64,000 nt of DNA from Anaplasma capra (GCF_025628805.1 NZ_JAOTBG010000002.1:18875-82874), one strand, 5' to 3'; positions 47,219 to 57,091 are shown, counted from the first letter of the stretch. The notes: generated by a model from the sequence alone, not told the origin. Made by a program: numbers and translations.

Positions 47219-47796
47219 GGGTACCACTGGATCCGCTTTCGGCTTTTGTTGGGTGGCAATATTGGGGCTCTCTCCCTGGGTGTGTGTGTTTCTTGTTGAA
47301 CTTGTTTTTGTATTGCGCTGCCTTCAGTAGTCCGCTGGGTTGGTGAATTTCGGGCACTGCTTGGGGCTTGCTGTTGCACCCCCCTTCGTGGTTGGGGTGC
47401 CTGTTGTCACTTGTTTTGGGCAAAGTCTCCCGTGGTGGTTGCTGCCAGTTTGGTGTTTTCTAGCATGGCGGGGTTCGCCCTTTCGTGTGAGGTGCCTGTG
47501 CGTGTATTTGGCAGTCAGTGCGCGGTTTCTCTCTGGAGTTGCCGCTGTTGGCGCGCGTGGTGGTTTGCTGGGCCGCGGTTGCGTGGTTCGGTACTGTGTA
47601 AGGCATGGTAGTGGGGTTCAACGCTGCGGTTGTAGCCGTTTGAGGCAGGGGTGCCTCCTGTGCTGTAATGGACGCAGCGTTTGTGCACCGCTGGTGGGGA
47701 GGTACGAGTCGGGTAGTGTGGCCACCCGTGTTGCGTTCTGGCTGCAGCGTGTGGGAATTTGTGGGCTCCTTGTACCACGGAGCGTGGTTACCGCCT
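47219..47796. other. Strongly G/T-skewed gene-free stretch
   Basis: 578 bp on the plus strand dominated by G and T, with very few A. Open frames exist (one from 47340 runs into pdxJ), but the translations are rich in Cys, Trp, Arg and Val, have no family signal and follow from the base skew. No repeat unit, tRNA or hairpin stands out. It lies between an HU-type gene and the 3' end of pdxJ. Confidence 0.6.
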
Positions 47797-48498
47797 CTAC
47801 CCCGAGATTATCTTCTTCATGTTGCGGACTGCGTTTCCCATCCCGTGGAGCAGGGACTCACATATCAGAAAGTGCCCTACATTCAGGGCGGATACGTGCT
47901 GGATTTTGGCTATGGCAGCTGCAGTTTCATAGTTTATGCCATGCCCGGCGTGGCATTCCATTCCTTCGGAGTGGCTGTAGGCAGCAGCGTCAGCTATTCT
48001 TTGAAGTTCGTTCTGCGACCTGCTCAGGCAGTATGCCCCAACATGGAGCTCAACCTTGTCTGCGCGTAGTTTTTTCGCATAGTCTATCTGCTCCCTGTCA
48101 GGTTCAATGAATAGAGTGACTCCAATGCCACTCTGTTGCAAGCCAGCCACAATCGGAGCGAGCACACTAAATAGGTCCTTGGCATTGACACCAGATTCCG
48201 TGGTAATCTCCTCCCTCTTTTCTGGTACCAGGCAAACATATTCAGGTGATACCGCCTTTGCAATTTCCAACATCTCGTGCGTTGCGGCCATTTCAAGGTT
48301 CATGGGAACCTTAAGATTATTTTTCAGTACAAAAACATCTGTATCCTTTATATGTCTGCGGTCTTCCCTAAGGTGCACAGTAACAAAATCTGCACCGCAC
48401 TTCACAGCTTCATTCGCAATTTCTACAACATCGGGGTAAGCAGTGCCCCTAAGGTTGCGTAAAGTAGCTACGTGATCGACATTAACGCCAAGCTGCAC
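47797..48498 (-). CDS. pdxJ: Pyridoxine 5'-phosphate synthase
   Basis: Condenses 1-deoxyxylulose 5-phosphate with the aminoacetone phosphate product of PdxA to give PNP. 233 residues, TIM barrel. Signatures LGVNVDHVATLRNLRG, VTVHLREDRRHIKD, ECHAGHGINYETAAAI and ALNVGHFLI are intact. Alone in its unit; the other B6 genes are not in the window. Confidence 0.96.
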   Translation of the reverse strand: MQLGVNVDHVATLRNLRGTAYPDVVEIANEAVKCGADFVTVHLREDRRHIKDTDVFVLKNNLKVPMNLEMAATHEMLEIAKAVSPEYVCLVPEKREEITTESGVNAKDLFSVLAPIVAGLQQSGIGVTLFIEPDREQIDYAKKLRADKVELHVGAYCLSRSQNELQRIADAAAYSHSEGMECHAGHGINYETAAAIAKIQHVSALNVGHFLICESLLHGMGNAVRNMKKIISG

Positions 48499-48711
48499 GA
48501 CAATCCTCTAAAGATGACCGCACAATGGTAAACTAAAACCGCGAAATACACAATTATGTAGCCATCTGTGCAATCTGTGTAATGCACGCCTACTCCCCTA
48601 ACGCACCGATAGCTACACTTGGTACTCATGAGGCATAAAGCGCACCCGCAACATGCGCTGCACACCAAGCGGTACGTAACCCACTTCTACACGCCCACCA
48701 ATCACCCCATA

Positions 48712-49260
48712 TTAGGCACCCCTGATTCTGGATGAAGATTCGGCACACACTCTGCCTCTGACCATACTCCATCCCCTGCGCTTCCTGAGTAGTAGTTTTA
48801 AGTCCGGTAGATATTCATTTGCCATAGAAATCGCAAATGGTGCTCTCAAAGCCCCGTACACATACCCGTGACGCTCCAATAAAGCTATGGGTAGCAACCT
48901 GCAAAACTCCCTCCATCTGTACCACTTATGCATAGTCAATAGAATATCTGAGCCTGCTATCCAAACAAAATTTACACACGGGTAGCGATTCTTCAAACTC
49001 TTTACCACTTCATAACTGAAGATACCACCCACACACAACACCCTCATGCCCCTACAGCCAAAAATCATGTTTTTGACCATAGCCACCCTCTCCTCCAAGC
49101 TGCAAACACACTTCGATTTCAAAGGGTTCACTGAGACAATCCACCAAACCTCATCCAACTGCAGCAATTTCATTAATCGGCTTGCGACATGCATATGACC
49201 CTCATGTGGTGGGTCAAAAGACCCTCCGAATATTCCAACTGTCACAAAGCACCTCTGCAA
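48712..49260 (-). CDS. nadD: Nicotinate-nucleotide adenylyltransferase, short at the C-terminus
   Basis: Makes deamido-NAD from nicotinate mononucleotide. 182 residues. The N-terminal GIFGGSFDPPHEGHMHVA holds the nucleotidyltransferase motif, WWIVSVNPLKSK and FVWIAGSDILLTMHKW are typical, and the second signature appears as ESSSRIR near the end. The protein stops two residues later, whereas many NadD continue 15-30 residues (a helix after ISSTxIR). No matching continuation is obvious in the other frames. Probably still functional, since both substrate motifs remain. Confidence 0.9.
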   Translation of the reverse strand: MQRCFVTVGIFGGSFDPPHEGHMHVASRLMKLLQLDEVWWIVSVNPLKSKCVCSLEERVAMVKNMIFGCRGMRVLCVGGIFSYEVVKSLKNRYPCVNFVWIAGSDILLTMHKWYRWREFCRLLPIALLERHGYVYGALRAPFAISMANEYLPDLKLLLRKRRGWSMVRGRVCAESSSRIRGA

Positions 49261-49395
49261 TAGCGGTACGTTAAGTATTCAAGATTATAATTAATCCGGT
49301 TGCAATACATTTGTACTCACCTTACACTCACCGGCGGCACCATGTTTGCTGCGTGTTTCGTGGGCTATAGTGGGAATCCGGAGATTTGTAGCATC

Positions 49396-49407
49396 GGTTC
49401 CGGAACC
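49396..49407. promoter_or_regulatory. 12-bp perfect palindrome upstream of the unrecognised membrane protein
   Basis: GGTTCCGGAACC lies 60 bp before the ATG at 49467, in the divergent gap with nadD. A candidate protein-binding site; no regulator can be named. Confidence 0.3.
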
Positions 49408-49466
49408 TCTTCCGTGTCGCGTGATGTAGTCTGGTTTCAAATATATCCAAAAAGAGGAGGTCATCA

Positions 49467-50474
49467 ATGAAGCCCTTAATGAGTCCTGAGGGAGTTTTTG
49501 CAGCGTGTACAACCGTAAACACAGTCGTAGACAAGGCAGTGGAAAATGCCATATCCGAAGCGCTGCTACGAGTCGTTAAGAGCAGTGGAGGCGTCGAAGA
49601 TATGGAAGCACTATGGAAAAGTGCATACTCAGATGACGGACAAGCCGCGATACGAGGAGCCAAGAATGGGTTTCTACGCCATAACATGATACCTCACATG
49701 AGGAACACCTTTGGTGATGCCAAAACCGAGACTTTGCTTAAGTATATGGACACGGAACTGCCGCACAATAATGCGGAAGCGGGGTTTAACCTCGCACTGG
49801 CAATGTATAAGCTGTCAAAGCTTACAACCCCTGCCCGCTTTGTATCATCCATGGACACTGAAGATTTTAAAAAACTAATCAGGTTTGTCGATGCGGCATC
49901 CAACGTTTTAGACAGCATGTCACAAAACGAACTGGAGGAGGAATATCGCAGGCACGAGGCGTTATATAGCAAACAGAAGGCCTCTATGACAGAGTCTATC
50001 GCAGACAAAGTCGCCCAAACTGTTGGGGGTGACGGAGGCTTGGGAGACATGGCCAAAGGTGCGCTGAAATTCTTAAAAGACAAAATAAGCTCCAAGAAAC
50101 CTACAAGGAGCTCAGACGTTGTGTGCATAGAACTCTTTGGCGGCATGGCCGGCGCTGTAGCGGCGGTGTGCATTCTATGTATAATTGGCAGCGGGGGCAT
50201 GGCGGCGGCTTTGTTCCCATTTCAGATGGCTTTTGCCGTTGTGGGAGCGTTAAGGACAGCCTCCGCTGATGAGAAAGACGCAGCCTGTATACACTCGCCC
50301 GTAAGTAGTGCAAAACCCGCGAAACTATTTGCCGGAATTGAAGCAAGGCAAGACCAAGGAGAAGCGCAGGGCCATGGAATGTTTAGTGCCAAAGAGGAAC
50401 ATAGGAGATCCGCAACAAAGGCCGATACAGGGTTCAGAAACCGCAGTGGCGGCGGCGAGCTGCAGGGCAGGTAA
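49467..50474 (+). CDS. Unrecognised protein with central hydrophobic hairpin
   Basis: 335 residues, no family recognised. Residues 1-210 are soluble and mostly helical, with charged amphipathic stretches (SQNELEEEYRRHEALYSKQK). Residues about 222-262 are hydrophobic and glycine-rich (GGMAGAVAAVCILCIIGSGG, then AAALFPFQMAFAVVGAL), enough for one or two membrane helices. The last ~70 residues are polar, charged and low in complexity. No signal peptide. It has the strongest ribosome site seen here (GAGGAGGT ending 7 bases before ATG), which suggests real and efficient expression. Probably lineage-specific. Confidence 0.72.
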   Translation: MKPLMSPEGVFAACTTVNTVVDKAVENAISEALLRVVKSSGGVEDMEALWKSAYSDDGQAAIRGAKNGFLRHNMIPHMRNTFGDAKTETLLKYMDTELPHNNAEAGFNLALAMYKLSKLTTPARFVSSMDTEDFKKLIRFVDAASNVLDSMSQNELEEEYRRHEALYSKQKASMTESIADKVAQTVGGDGGLGDMAKGALKFLKDKISSKKPTRSSDVVCIELFGGMAGAVAAVCILCIIGSGGMAAALFPFQMAFAVVGALRTASADEKDAACIHSPVSSAKPAKLFAGIEARQDQGEAQGHGMFSAKEEHRRSATKADTGFRNRSGGGELQGR

Positions 50475-50586
50475 CTTTTCGAATCCAGGAAGTGATACAC
50501 CCGTTAACGCTCGCGAGCTGCTCCGGGCACTAACCCCGGCCACACCTACATTGATCCAGATCTACTTCCGAAGTACAACCCTTCGG

Positions 50587-52014
50587 TTATCTTAGCATTC
50601 GAATCAGAAGGCTAATATCTTCCGCAAGTTTTGAGTCACTCTCCATAAACTTTTCTATCTGCTTCACAGCGTGTATGACAGTGGCGTGATCCCTGCCACC
50701 AAAGCTCTTGCCTATGTCAGGTAGGCTCTTTTGCGTTAGTCGCTTTGCCAGGTACATTGCGACTTGCCTTGGCCTAGCTAGAGCTCGCAGCCTTCTCGCA
50801 GAATACATGTCTTCAAGTTTGATGCCAAAAAATTCAGCCACTTTCTTCTGAATCATACCGACGGTGACCAACCTGTGATTTGCTCTAAGTAAATCGGAAA
50901 GTATGCCGCTGGCGGACTCAATTGTAACGCTACTACCCACCAAAGAAGAATGGGCCACAACCTTGTTGAGTGCACCTTCAAGCTCTCTGATGTTGGATTT
51001 TATATTCTTCGCCAGAAACTCCAAAACCTCATCGGGTACGTGCACGCCCATCTTTTCAATCTTAAGCTGCAGTATACCTAGCCTCAGCTCAAAGGTGGTA
51101 TCGTTAATATCAGCAACCAAGCCCCAACCCAGACGTGATTTTATTCTATCTTCGACTCCGTCCAAATCACTTGGAGACCGATCTGCAGAAATCACCAACT
51201 GCTTGTTCTGGTCTATCAAAGCATTGAAGGTGTGGAAAAACTCTTCCTGCGTGCTGTCCTTACCGCTAATGAACTGCACATCATCAACCATAAGAACGTC
51301 TACTGAGCGAAACTGCTCCTTGAACAGCATTATATCCTTGCTCCTGAGCGCCGTAACATACTGATACATAAACTTCTCTGCGGAAAGGTAGGCTATTTTC
51401 CTCTTCATAGAAGAGTTGAGCACGTGCCAGGCTATGGCGTGCATCAGGTGCGTTTTTCCCAGTCCCACTCCCCCGTAAAGGAAAAGGGGATTGCTCCCGG
51501 GAATGGGAGCAGAAGATTCCGCAACCCTCCTGGCAGCAGTAAATGCCAACTCATTCGGTTTGCCTACAACGAAGTTATCGAAAGTAAATCTCGGATCCAG
51601 AGGTGAGCTGAGATGATCATAGGTGCCACCCACAACCATAACATGTGAGCTATCCACCACACCGTCAGAAGAACTCTCAGCTGGGGACAGAGAAGGCTGC
51701 GCCTCAACACCGTCACTAACGCAAATATCGACGGAATAGACTGCATCGCTCTCATCCTGCCAATACTTCAGGATCCGCTCCAGGTAATGTACGAGAACCC
51801 ACTCCTTTATGAACCTGGTCGGCACCAACAAAACAACGCGACCGTTCTCATTCCCTGAGTACGCCAAAACACTCAGCCAACTATCGTATATGGCACTGCC
51901 GTAGAAATCCCGCAATTTCTTCTGAACGTTACGCCATGCCGCACGACCTTTGTCCTGTTCTTGCTCCCTGTGGTGAGCCACGCAGCGCTCAGTAGTTTCG
52001 GAACCCTCAATCAT
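50587..52014 (-). CDS. dnaA: Chromosomal replication initiator DnaA
   Basis: 475 residues, four domains: I ([21 protein letters not shown]), a variable linker, III with Walker [10 protein letters not shown] (181-189) and Walker [10 protein letters not shown] (near 240), and IV with the DNA-binding signature [13 protein letters not shown]. It opens the origin by binding DnaA boxes. No DnaA-box cluster or dnaN is visible beside it, so this locus does not look like the origin. The upstream 248 bp is C/A-rich on the plus strand (G/T-rich in the gene's own sense). Confidence 0.97.
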   Translation of the reverse strand: MIEGSETTERCVAHHREQEQDKGRAAWRNVQKKLRDFYGSAIYDSWLSVLAYSGNENGRVVLLVPTRFIKEWVLVHYLERILKYWQDESDAVYSVDICVSDGVEAQPSLSPAESSSDGVVDSSHVMVVGGTYDHLSSPLDPRFTFDNFVVGKPNELAFTAARRVAESSAPIPGSNPLFLYGGVGLGKTHLMHAIAWHVLNSSMKRKIAYLSAEKFMYQYVTALRSKDIMLFKEQFRSVDVLMVDDVQFISGKDSTQEEFFHTFNALIDQNKQLVISADRSPSDLDGVEDRIKSRLGWGLVADINDTTFELRLGILQLKIEKMGVHVPDEVLEFLAKNIKSNIRELEGALNKVVAHSSLVGSSVTIESASGILSDLLRANHRLVTVGMIQKKVAEFFGIKLEDMYSARRLRALARPRQVAMYLAKRLTQKSLPDIGKSFGGRDHATVIHAVKQIEKFMESDSKLAEDISLLIRMLR

Positions 52015-52222
52015 AAAGACAAACCCAATTCATACACCACCCACCTCAACGACGCACGAGACCCCAGCCACAAATTAGGAATCACAACACCAACAATAAA
52101 AAACCCTCCGCAAAGTCACCGACGGCAGCTGAACACCACACAACGGGCACCCACAGAACTGCACCGCCACCAGTAGCCAACAGTCACGTAACCCACACAC
52201 ACCCCACAAGGGCAACACACAC

Positions 52223-52259
52223 CTAAAACGGGAATTCCCTGGCATGCCAAGGCAATTCC
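52223..52259 (-). terminator. Rho-independent terminator of fabI
   Basis: Read on the minus strand just after the fabI stop, GGAATTGCCTTGGCATGCC begins a long imperfect hairpin whose 3' arm is GGCATGCCAGGGAATTCC (52231-52259), followed by CGTTTTAGG. A ~13-bp stem with one mismatch and one bulge plus a short T-run is the clearest terminator in the window. Confidence 0.7.
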
Positions 52260-52262
52260 TAA

Positions 52263-53066
52263 CTAGACTTCATCCTTAACGCGAGTGATGTCCGGAGCAT
52301 CCGCGTCCTTAATTCCCACAACATGATACCCAGAGTCCACATGAAGAACCTCCCCAGTAGTGCCCTTACCCAAATCACTCAAGAGATACGCAGCCGCACC
52401 TCCAACTTCCTCGATAGTAGTATTACGCCCAAGAGGAGAATTGTACTTATTCCAAGCCAGTATGTAATGGAAACCGCTAAGACCGGAAGAGGCCAAAGTA
52501 CGTACAGGACCGGCAGATATTGCATTCACCCTAATCTGCTTCTTGCCCAAATCAACCGCAAGGTACCTAACACTGGCCTCAAGCGCCGCCTTGCACACAC
52601 CCATCACATTGTAGCTGGGCACCACCTTCTCAGCGCCATAATAGGATAGGGTAAGAATGCTGCCACCACCCCCCATTATAGGCTCAGCCCTACGTGCAAT
52701 AGAGGTGAGGGAGTAGCACGAAATGTGCATAGACAGCAAAAAGTTATCCAGTGTGGTATCTATGTACCTACCCCTAAGCTCATTACGATCAGAGAAGGCC
52801 ACCGCGTGGACTACAAAATCCACAGTCTTCCACTCCTTTTCAAGTATGGAGAACATGCTGTCCACGGACTCAGGATCGGAAACGTCACACGGTATCACCA
52901 ACCGCGCACCAACAGACTCAGCCAGTGGTTCCACTCTCTTCTTCAGCGCATCGGAGAGATAGGTGAAAGCAACCTCAGCACCATGCTCACAAACAACTTT
53001 AGCTATGCCCCAAGCCAGAGACCGATCATTCGCAACCCCAATAATCACGCCCCTCTTGCCACGCAT
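52263..53066 (-). CDS. fabI: Enoyl-[acyl-carrier-protein] reductase (NADH)
   Basis: Last reduction step of each fatty-acid elongation cycle. 267 residues from MRGKRGVIIGVANDRSLAWG, which is the NAD-binding segment. Catalytic residues fit FabI: Y152 and K159 in PSYNVMGVCKAALE, with the second tyrosine at 142/143. FabI is the triclosan target family. A farther ATG at 53111 lacks family support. The tRNA-Asp gene lies 56 bp upstream on the same strand, so fabI may be transcribed from its promoter; the terminator at 52223-52259 closes the unit. Confidence 0.95.
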   Translation of the reverse strand: MRGKRGVIIGVANDRSLAWGIAKVVCEHGAEVAFTYLSDALKKRVEPLAESVGARLVIPCDVSDPESVDSMFSILEKEWKTVDFVVHAVAFSDRNELRGRYIDTTLDNFLLSMHISCYSLTSIARRAEPIMGGGGSILTLSYYGAEKVVPSYNVMGVCKAALEASVRYLAVDLGKKQIRVNAISAGPVRTLASSGLSGFHYILAWNKYNSPLGRNTTIEEVGGAAAYLLSDLGKGTTGEVLHVDSGYHVVGIKDADAPDITRVKDEV

Positions 53067-53122
53067 TAGCCCATCGGTACGCACAGACCACCCATAAACT
53101 CTCAAAAACACACGTCAAGACG

Positions 53123-53196
53123 CGGGAGTGACGAGACTTGAACTCGCGACCTCAAACGTGACAGGCTTGCGCTCTAACCAACTGAGCTACACCCCC
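53123..53196 (-). tRNA. tRNA-Asp (anticodon GTC)
   Basis: 74-nt cloverleaf on the minus strand. The acceptor arm GGGGGTG pairs with CACTCCC; D-arm GCTCAGTTGGTTAGAGC; anticodon loop CCTGTCACG with GTC; T-arm GCGAGTTCAAGTCTCGT. The discriminator is G, as expected for Asp. CCA is not encoded. Confidence 0.95.
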
Positions 53197-53210
53197 ACCA
53201 GCCAAGCAGA

Positions 53211-53239
53211 ATGCTAATGTCTTACAAATCTGTTGTCAA
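53211..53239 (-). promoter_or_regulatory. Promoter of tRNA-Asp
   Basis: On the minus strand, a perfect -35 TTGACA (53234-53239), 17-bp spacer and TAGCAT (53211-53216), 14 bases before the tRNA 5' end at 53196. Best-placed promoter in the window. Confidence 0.6.
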
Positions 53240-53483
53240 TCACAGTTTTGCCGCGTACATACAATCGAAAAAGCGCACCCTCTTGAGGAATATTACTGAC
53301 ATAGTGCAACCCACTGCATACGCTGCGAGTACCCGTAAAGGTGTCCACAGGTATAGGTCCCTCGTACAAAACGTAAAACATGGAAAAGGCGCCAATGACG
53401 GGGCAACGCGTGCTTCGATTCTCGCGCAATTCGCGCCTTGCGGTAACCTCTACACTGCAAAACTCAAAGGTTCGTACAGTGCA

Positions 53484-54947
53484 CTAATCTTCGACAAGCC
53501 TGCGCTTGATCAATGCATTAACTAGTTCGGGATTAGCTTGCCCGTTAGTCTCTTTCATAACCTGCCCAACAAAGTATCCCAGAAGCTTTACCTTGCCCTG
53601 CCTGTACTCCGCCACTTTGTCCGGATTTTGGTTTATTATACTATCAACCACTGGAGCTAACGCTTCTTCGCTAGTTATCTGGCATAACTTCTGTTCACGC
53701 ACTATATCAGGCGCAGACTGTCCTGTCTCAAACATAAGTGCAAAGACCTGCTTGGCCATTTTCCCTGAGATAGTACCGTTGGCTATAAGATTCAGTAGCT
53801 CTGTAAGGCTTTCCGCGCTCACAGGTGAAGCTGCAATGCCCAGCCCACACTTATTTAGGGCACCAAAAAGCTCCCCAGTTATCCACGATACAGCCAGATC
53901 TGGGCTACAGCCAGTTATAACACTCTCAAAGTACGTAGAAACGTCCTTATCCGAAGACAAGATGTCCGCATCATACTCGGACAAACCCATATCCCTCATG
54001 TACCGCTCTTTCTTCTGCAGCGGGAGCTCAGGCAGTGACGCACGCACACCGTCAATGAATGCCTCTGTAATGTCCAAAGGTAACAAATCTGGATCCGGAA
54101 AATAGCGATAGTCACATGCGTCTTCCTTATCTCTTATCACTCTGGTAGATCCAGTATCAACATCGAACAACATAGTACTTGGGCTGAGAGCCCCCACACT
54201 TTCAAGAATTTCCACCTGTCTGTGTGCCTCGTACTTGATGGCATGGGCAACATGTTTAATAGAGTTAAGGTTCTTTATTTCTGATCGCACGCCCAGCCTA
54301 TCATCGCCAACTCTTCTCACAGAAACGTTTGCGTCGCAACGCAGTGAACCACGTTCCATATCCCCGTCACAGGTCCCTATAGAGCGCAGTATAACGCGCA
54401 GCTTTTTGAGATACTCAGCAGCCTCTTCTGGAGATCGCAAGTCAGGCTCAGATACAATCTCCATTAAGGCCACCCCAGCTCTGTTAAAATCAAGGTAGGT
54501 TTTGTCATGGGCGTGAATGCTCTTGCCCGCGTCTTGCTCCAGGTGAATTCTAGATATTCTGATACGTTTATCACAACACTCACTAAGCGCAATAAACCCA
54601 TCAGTCGCAATGGGGAAGTAAAATTGCGTTATCTGATATCCAAGTGCAAGATCAGGATAAAAATAATTCTTTCGGTCAAAAACCGAGCGCTTATGGACCA
54701 CACAGGAGAGTGCCAGGGCAGTTCTCACAGCCTGTTCCACGCATCGGGTGTTCAGCACGGGAAGAGTTCCCGGCATTGCAACATCAAACAACGACACTTG
54801 CACATTGGGGTCAGCACAAAAATCTGCAGAAGAACCAGAAAATAGTTTGCTAGCAGAAATAACTTGAGCATGAATCTCAAGACCTATGACCACTTCCCAA
54901 TTGCCAGTACCACCCTTTATCACCCCAACATTCGTCACATCAGTCAC
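53484..54947 (-). CDS. gatB: Aspartyl/glutamyl-tRNA amidotransferase subunit B
   Basis: GatCAB subunit that binds and activates misacylated Glu-tRNA-Gln or Asp-tRNA-Asn for amidation. 487 residues: kinase-like cradle domain ([58 protein letters not shown]), then the helical and YqeY-like tail ([20 protein letters not shown]). gatA and gatC are not adjacent. The end of the MCD gene precedes it by 4 bp, suggesting cotranscription. Confidence 0.96.
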   Translation of the reverse strand: MTDVTNVGVIKGGTGNWEVVIGLEIHAQVISASKLFSGSSADFCADPNVQVSLFDVAMPGTLPVLNTRCVEQAVRTALALSCVVHKRSVFDRKNYFYPDLALGYQITQFYFPIATDGFIALSECCDKRIRISRIHLEQDAGKSIHAHDKTYLDFNRAGVALMEIVSEPDLRSPEEAAEYLKKLRVILRSIGTCDGDMERGSLRCDANVSVRRVGDDRLGVRSEIKNLNSIKHVAHAIKYEAHRQVEILESVGALSPSTMLFDVDTGSTRVIRDKEDACDYRYFPDPDLLPLDITEAFIDGVRASLPELPLQKKERYMRDMGLSEYDADILSSDKDVSTYFESVITGCSPDLAVSWITGELFGALNKCGLGIAASPVSAESLTELLNLIANGTISGKMAKQVFALMFETGQSAPDIVREQKLCQITSEEALAPVVDSIINQNPDKVAEYRQGKVKLLGYFVGQVMKETNGQANPELVNALIKRRLVED

Positions 54948-54951
54948 TCAA

Positions 54952-56334
54952 TCAACTCCCCTTTAGCAGGGCCATTACTTCCTTAGAAGAGATAACCTTC
55001 CCATGTACGACATAAGATTCATGATTGTCATCAATCTTTGCAATCTCGTAGTAGTAATTCACCATGATGCCCATAGAACCTGCCAATCCCTTTTCCGATT
55101 TATCTGCCATCCAGTTTAGTCTCCTTATGGAGGCACCATTGCTGAGGTGAAAATGCGCCACCTGATCTAGCACCCTGTTCCCCCTTTTCGCGTTCACCAG
55201 GTAATACGCACATAACTTTAGGAACACCTCCTGCACAGAAGGCAACAAGTTCTCATACTCGCCCACTTCGTCAACGAGAGATTTTATTCCATCAAGAGTT
55301 TGAGTAATACCCAATTTTTGCAGGATGACCTCTTCATCTTGAGTTAAGCTCTGCAACCATTGCACAAATCCGGGCACAGGGGAAAGCGTGACATAAATTT
55401 TAAGATTACAGAACTCACTCGAAAGCTTCTCAACCACCCTCTTGATCAAGAAATTCCCTAGATTAATTCCACTGAGACCCACCTGGGTATTCGAGATTGA
55501 ATAAAACACCGCAACTTTTGCGTCTGCCGGATCTTTCTTCGGAACGTTACCGTCTAGCAGGGCCTGCACGCTACCCGCTACCGTATCAACCAAGGCAACC
55601 TCCACAAATATCAGCGGCTCTCCGGGCATTTTGTAGTGGAAAAACGCGAAGCACCTGCGATCAGAATCCAGCCTATAGTGCAGGTCATCCCAGGAAGATA
55701 TGGCATGCACCGCCTCATAAAATATGAGTTTCTCCAGCAAGGAGGCTGGAGAATCCCAAGTAATCTGGTGCAGATCTAGCAATCCAACGTCGAACAGCGA
55801 TGATAGTACGCTTTTTAAATCTCTCTCAAGTGCGAGCAAGTCCTCCCCCTTCCTGATAAGCGAAACTATATCGGCCCTCATGTCCACAAGAAATTTGACC
55901 CCCTCCGACAGAGACATAAATTGCTTGAGGATTGCTAACCTTGGAGACATTAGCACGGAAATTAGCTCGAATTTGAGTTTTTCCTCAAACTTTGGATCAC
56001 TATTGTTGACGTACTCATGAATTTTGCGTTCTATGTCCTCTCTACTGGAATTAAACTGGTCATTCAACATGCGCAGAAATTTGGCCTTACCTACATCAGA
56101 CAGGTGCAGGTAAAGATTTCCGAGAGATATGGTATTGTGCCTTGCTTTAACCTCACCACCCCTGGGGCTGACACACTCCTGCATTTTTCCAAGAAGCTTC
56201 TCCATGTCCTGGCTCCTAGCCAGATCGCTACCTATGTTGCCAACCCAAGACATAACAACATCAGTCACCTCGCCGACAACCTTGGCTACACTACTGAGCG
56301 TTCTATGCTTTATCTTGAGCAACGAGCTTTCCAC
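54952..56334 (-). CDS. Malonyl-CoA decarboxylase
   Basis: Converts malonyl-CoA to acetyl-CoA. 460 residues of the MCD family found in rhizobia and mitochondria: a helical N-terminal domain (NLYLHLSDVGKAKFLRMLND) and a GNAT-like C-terminal catalytic domain with AVHAISSWDDLHYRLDSDRR, CFAFFHYKMPGEPLIFVEVA, AVFYSISNTQVGLSGINLGN and FVQWLQ. It runs counter to fatty-acid synthesis, to which fabI belongs, and may protect against surplus malonyl-CoA or release acetyl-CoA; this is inference. Same strand and 4 bp ahead of gatB. Confidence 0.92.
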   Translation of the reverse strand: MESSLLKIKHRTLSSVAKVVGEVTDVVMSWVGNIGSDLARSQDMEKLLGKMQECVSPRGGEVKARHNTISLGNLYLHLSDVGKAKFLRMLNDQFNSSREDIERKIHEYVNNSDPKFEEKLKFELISVLMSPRLAILKQFMSLSEGVKFLVDMRADIVSLIRKGEDLLALERDLKSVLSSLFDVGLLDLHQITWDSPASLLEKLIFYEAVHAISSWDDLHYRLDSDRRCFAFFHYKMPGEPLIFVEVALVDTVAGSVQALLDGNVPKKDPADAKVAVFYSISNTQVGLSGINLGNFLIKRVVEKLSSEFCNLKIYVTLSPVPGFVQWLQSLTQDEEVILQKLGITQTLDGIKSLVDEVGEYENLLPSVQEVFLKLCAYYLVNAKRGNRVLDQVAHFHLSNGASIRRLNWMADKSEKGLAGSMGIMVNYYYEIAKIDDNHESYVVHGKVISSKEVMALLKGS

Positions 56335-56546
56335 GGGGGCAGAACGGCCTACAAACTCTGCAGTTTTATAACATTTATCGAGTTCCGTCTACCTATACTT
56401 CACCTACAGCAGCACCATACAGTAGAATGCACTCATACTGGAGTTGCGCGCTCTCGCACGCTCGTAGCATAACAACAAAAACTTGAACTAAATACATTGC
56501 GCTATTAAGATTGTCCGCACTTCTCTTGTACTTGGGTTCGTTTGTT

Positions 56547-57038
56547 ATGTCATCGCTTGGTATCAATAAGGTAATTCTGATCGGGCACCTGGGCAAGGAC
56601 CCAGACATTAGAGTAATGCAGAATGGCAAGGAGATGGCAAGCTTCTCCCTGGCAACATCTGAGAGTTGGTTAGACAAGGCGTCGGGGGTCCGTACCGAGA
56701 AGACCGAGTGGCACAATGTTGTGGTGTTCAGCGAGGGGCTGGTGCGCATAGTGAAGTCATGTGCGCGCAAGGGCAGCAAGATTTACCTGGAGGGTTCATT
56801 GCGCACCAGGAAGTGGTCAGACCAAAGCGGTAATGACAGATACACGACGGAGGTAGTGTTACAGGGGTTCAACGCTGCATTCTGTTTGCTTGATCCCAGA
56901 GGGGCAGCAGGTGGACCAGATGCGCCGCAGGACATGCACGGCGAGGATGAGGAAGCTGTAACGGGTGCAAATTCTTCCGACGATGTGATCGGGGAAGTCA
57001 GTTTTGCAGACACTGACATGGACGAAATACCGTTCTAG
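56547..57038 (+). CDS. ssb: Single-stranded DNA-binding protein
   Basis: 163 residues from MSSLGINKVILIGHLGKDPD. OB fold with EWHNVVVFSEGLVRIVKSCA and VEGSL-like YLEGSLRTRKWSD; an acidic linker; and the C-terminal partner-binding tip DMDEIPF, equivalent to DDDIPF. An in-frame ATG at 56511 adds a hydrophobic stretch and is rejected. Divergent from the MCD gene. Confidence 0.95.
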   Translation: MSSLGINKVILIGHLGKDPDIRVMQNGKEMASFSLATSESWLDKASGVRTEKTEWHNVVVFSEGLVRIVKSCARKGSKIYLEGSLRTRKWSDQSGNDRYTTEVVLQGFNAAFCLLDPRGAAGGPDAPQDMHGEDEEAVTGANSSDDVIGEVSFADTDMDEIPF

Positions 57039-57091
57039 ACCAGCAACATAGAAGCCTCAGAAATGTGCAACAATCATCAAGCGCAGGCCGG

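Noticed and set aside
47340-48110. 256-residue plus-strand ORF rich in Cys, Trp and Arg
   Set aside because: It arises from the G/T skew and runs through the conserved pdxJ gene on the other strand; no recognisable domain.
52015-52262. Replication origin next to dnaA
   Set aside because: No DnaA-box cluster, AT-rich unwinding element or dnaN; in Anaplasmataceae the origin is known to lie away from dnaA.
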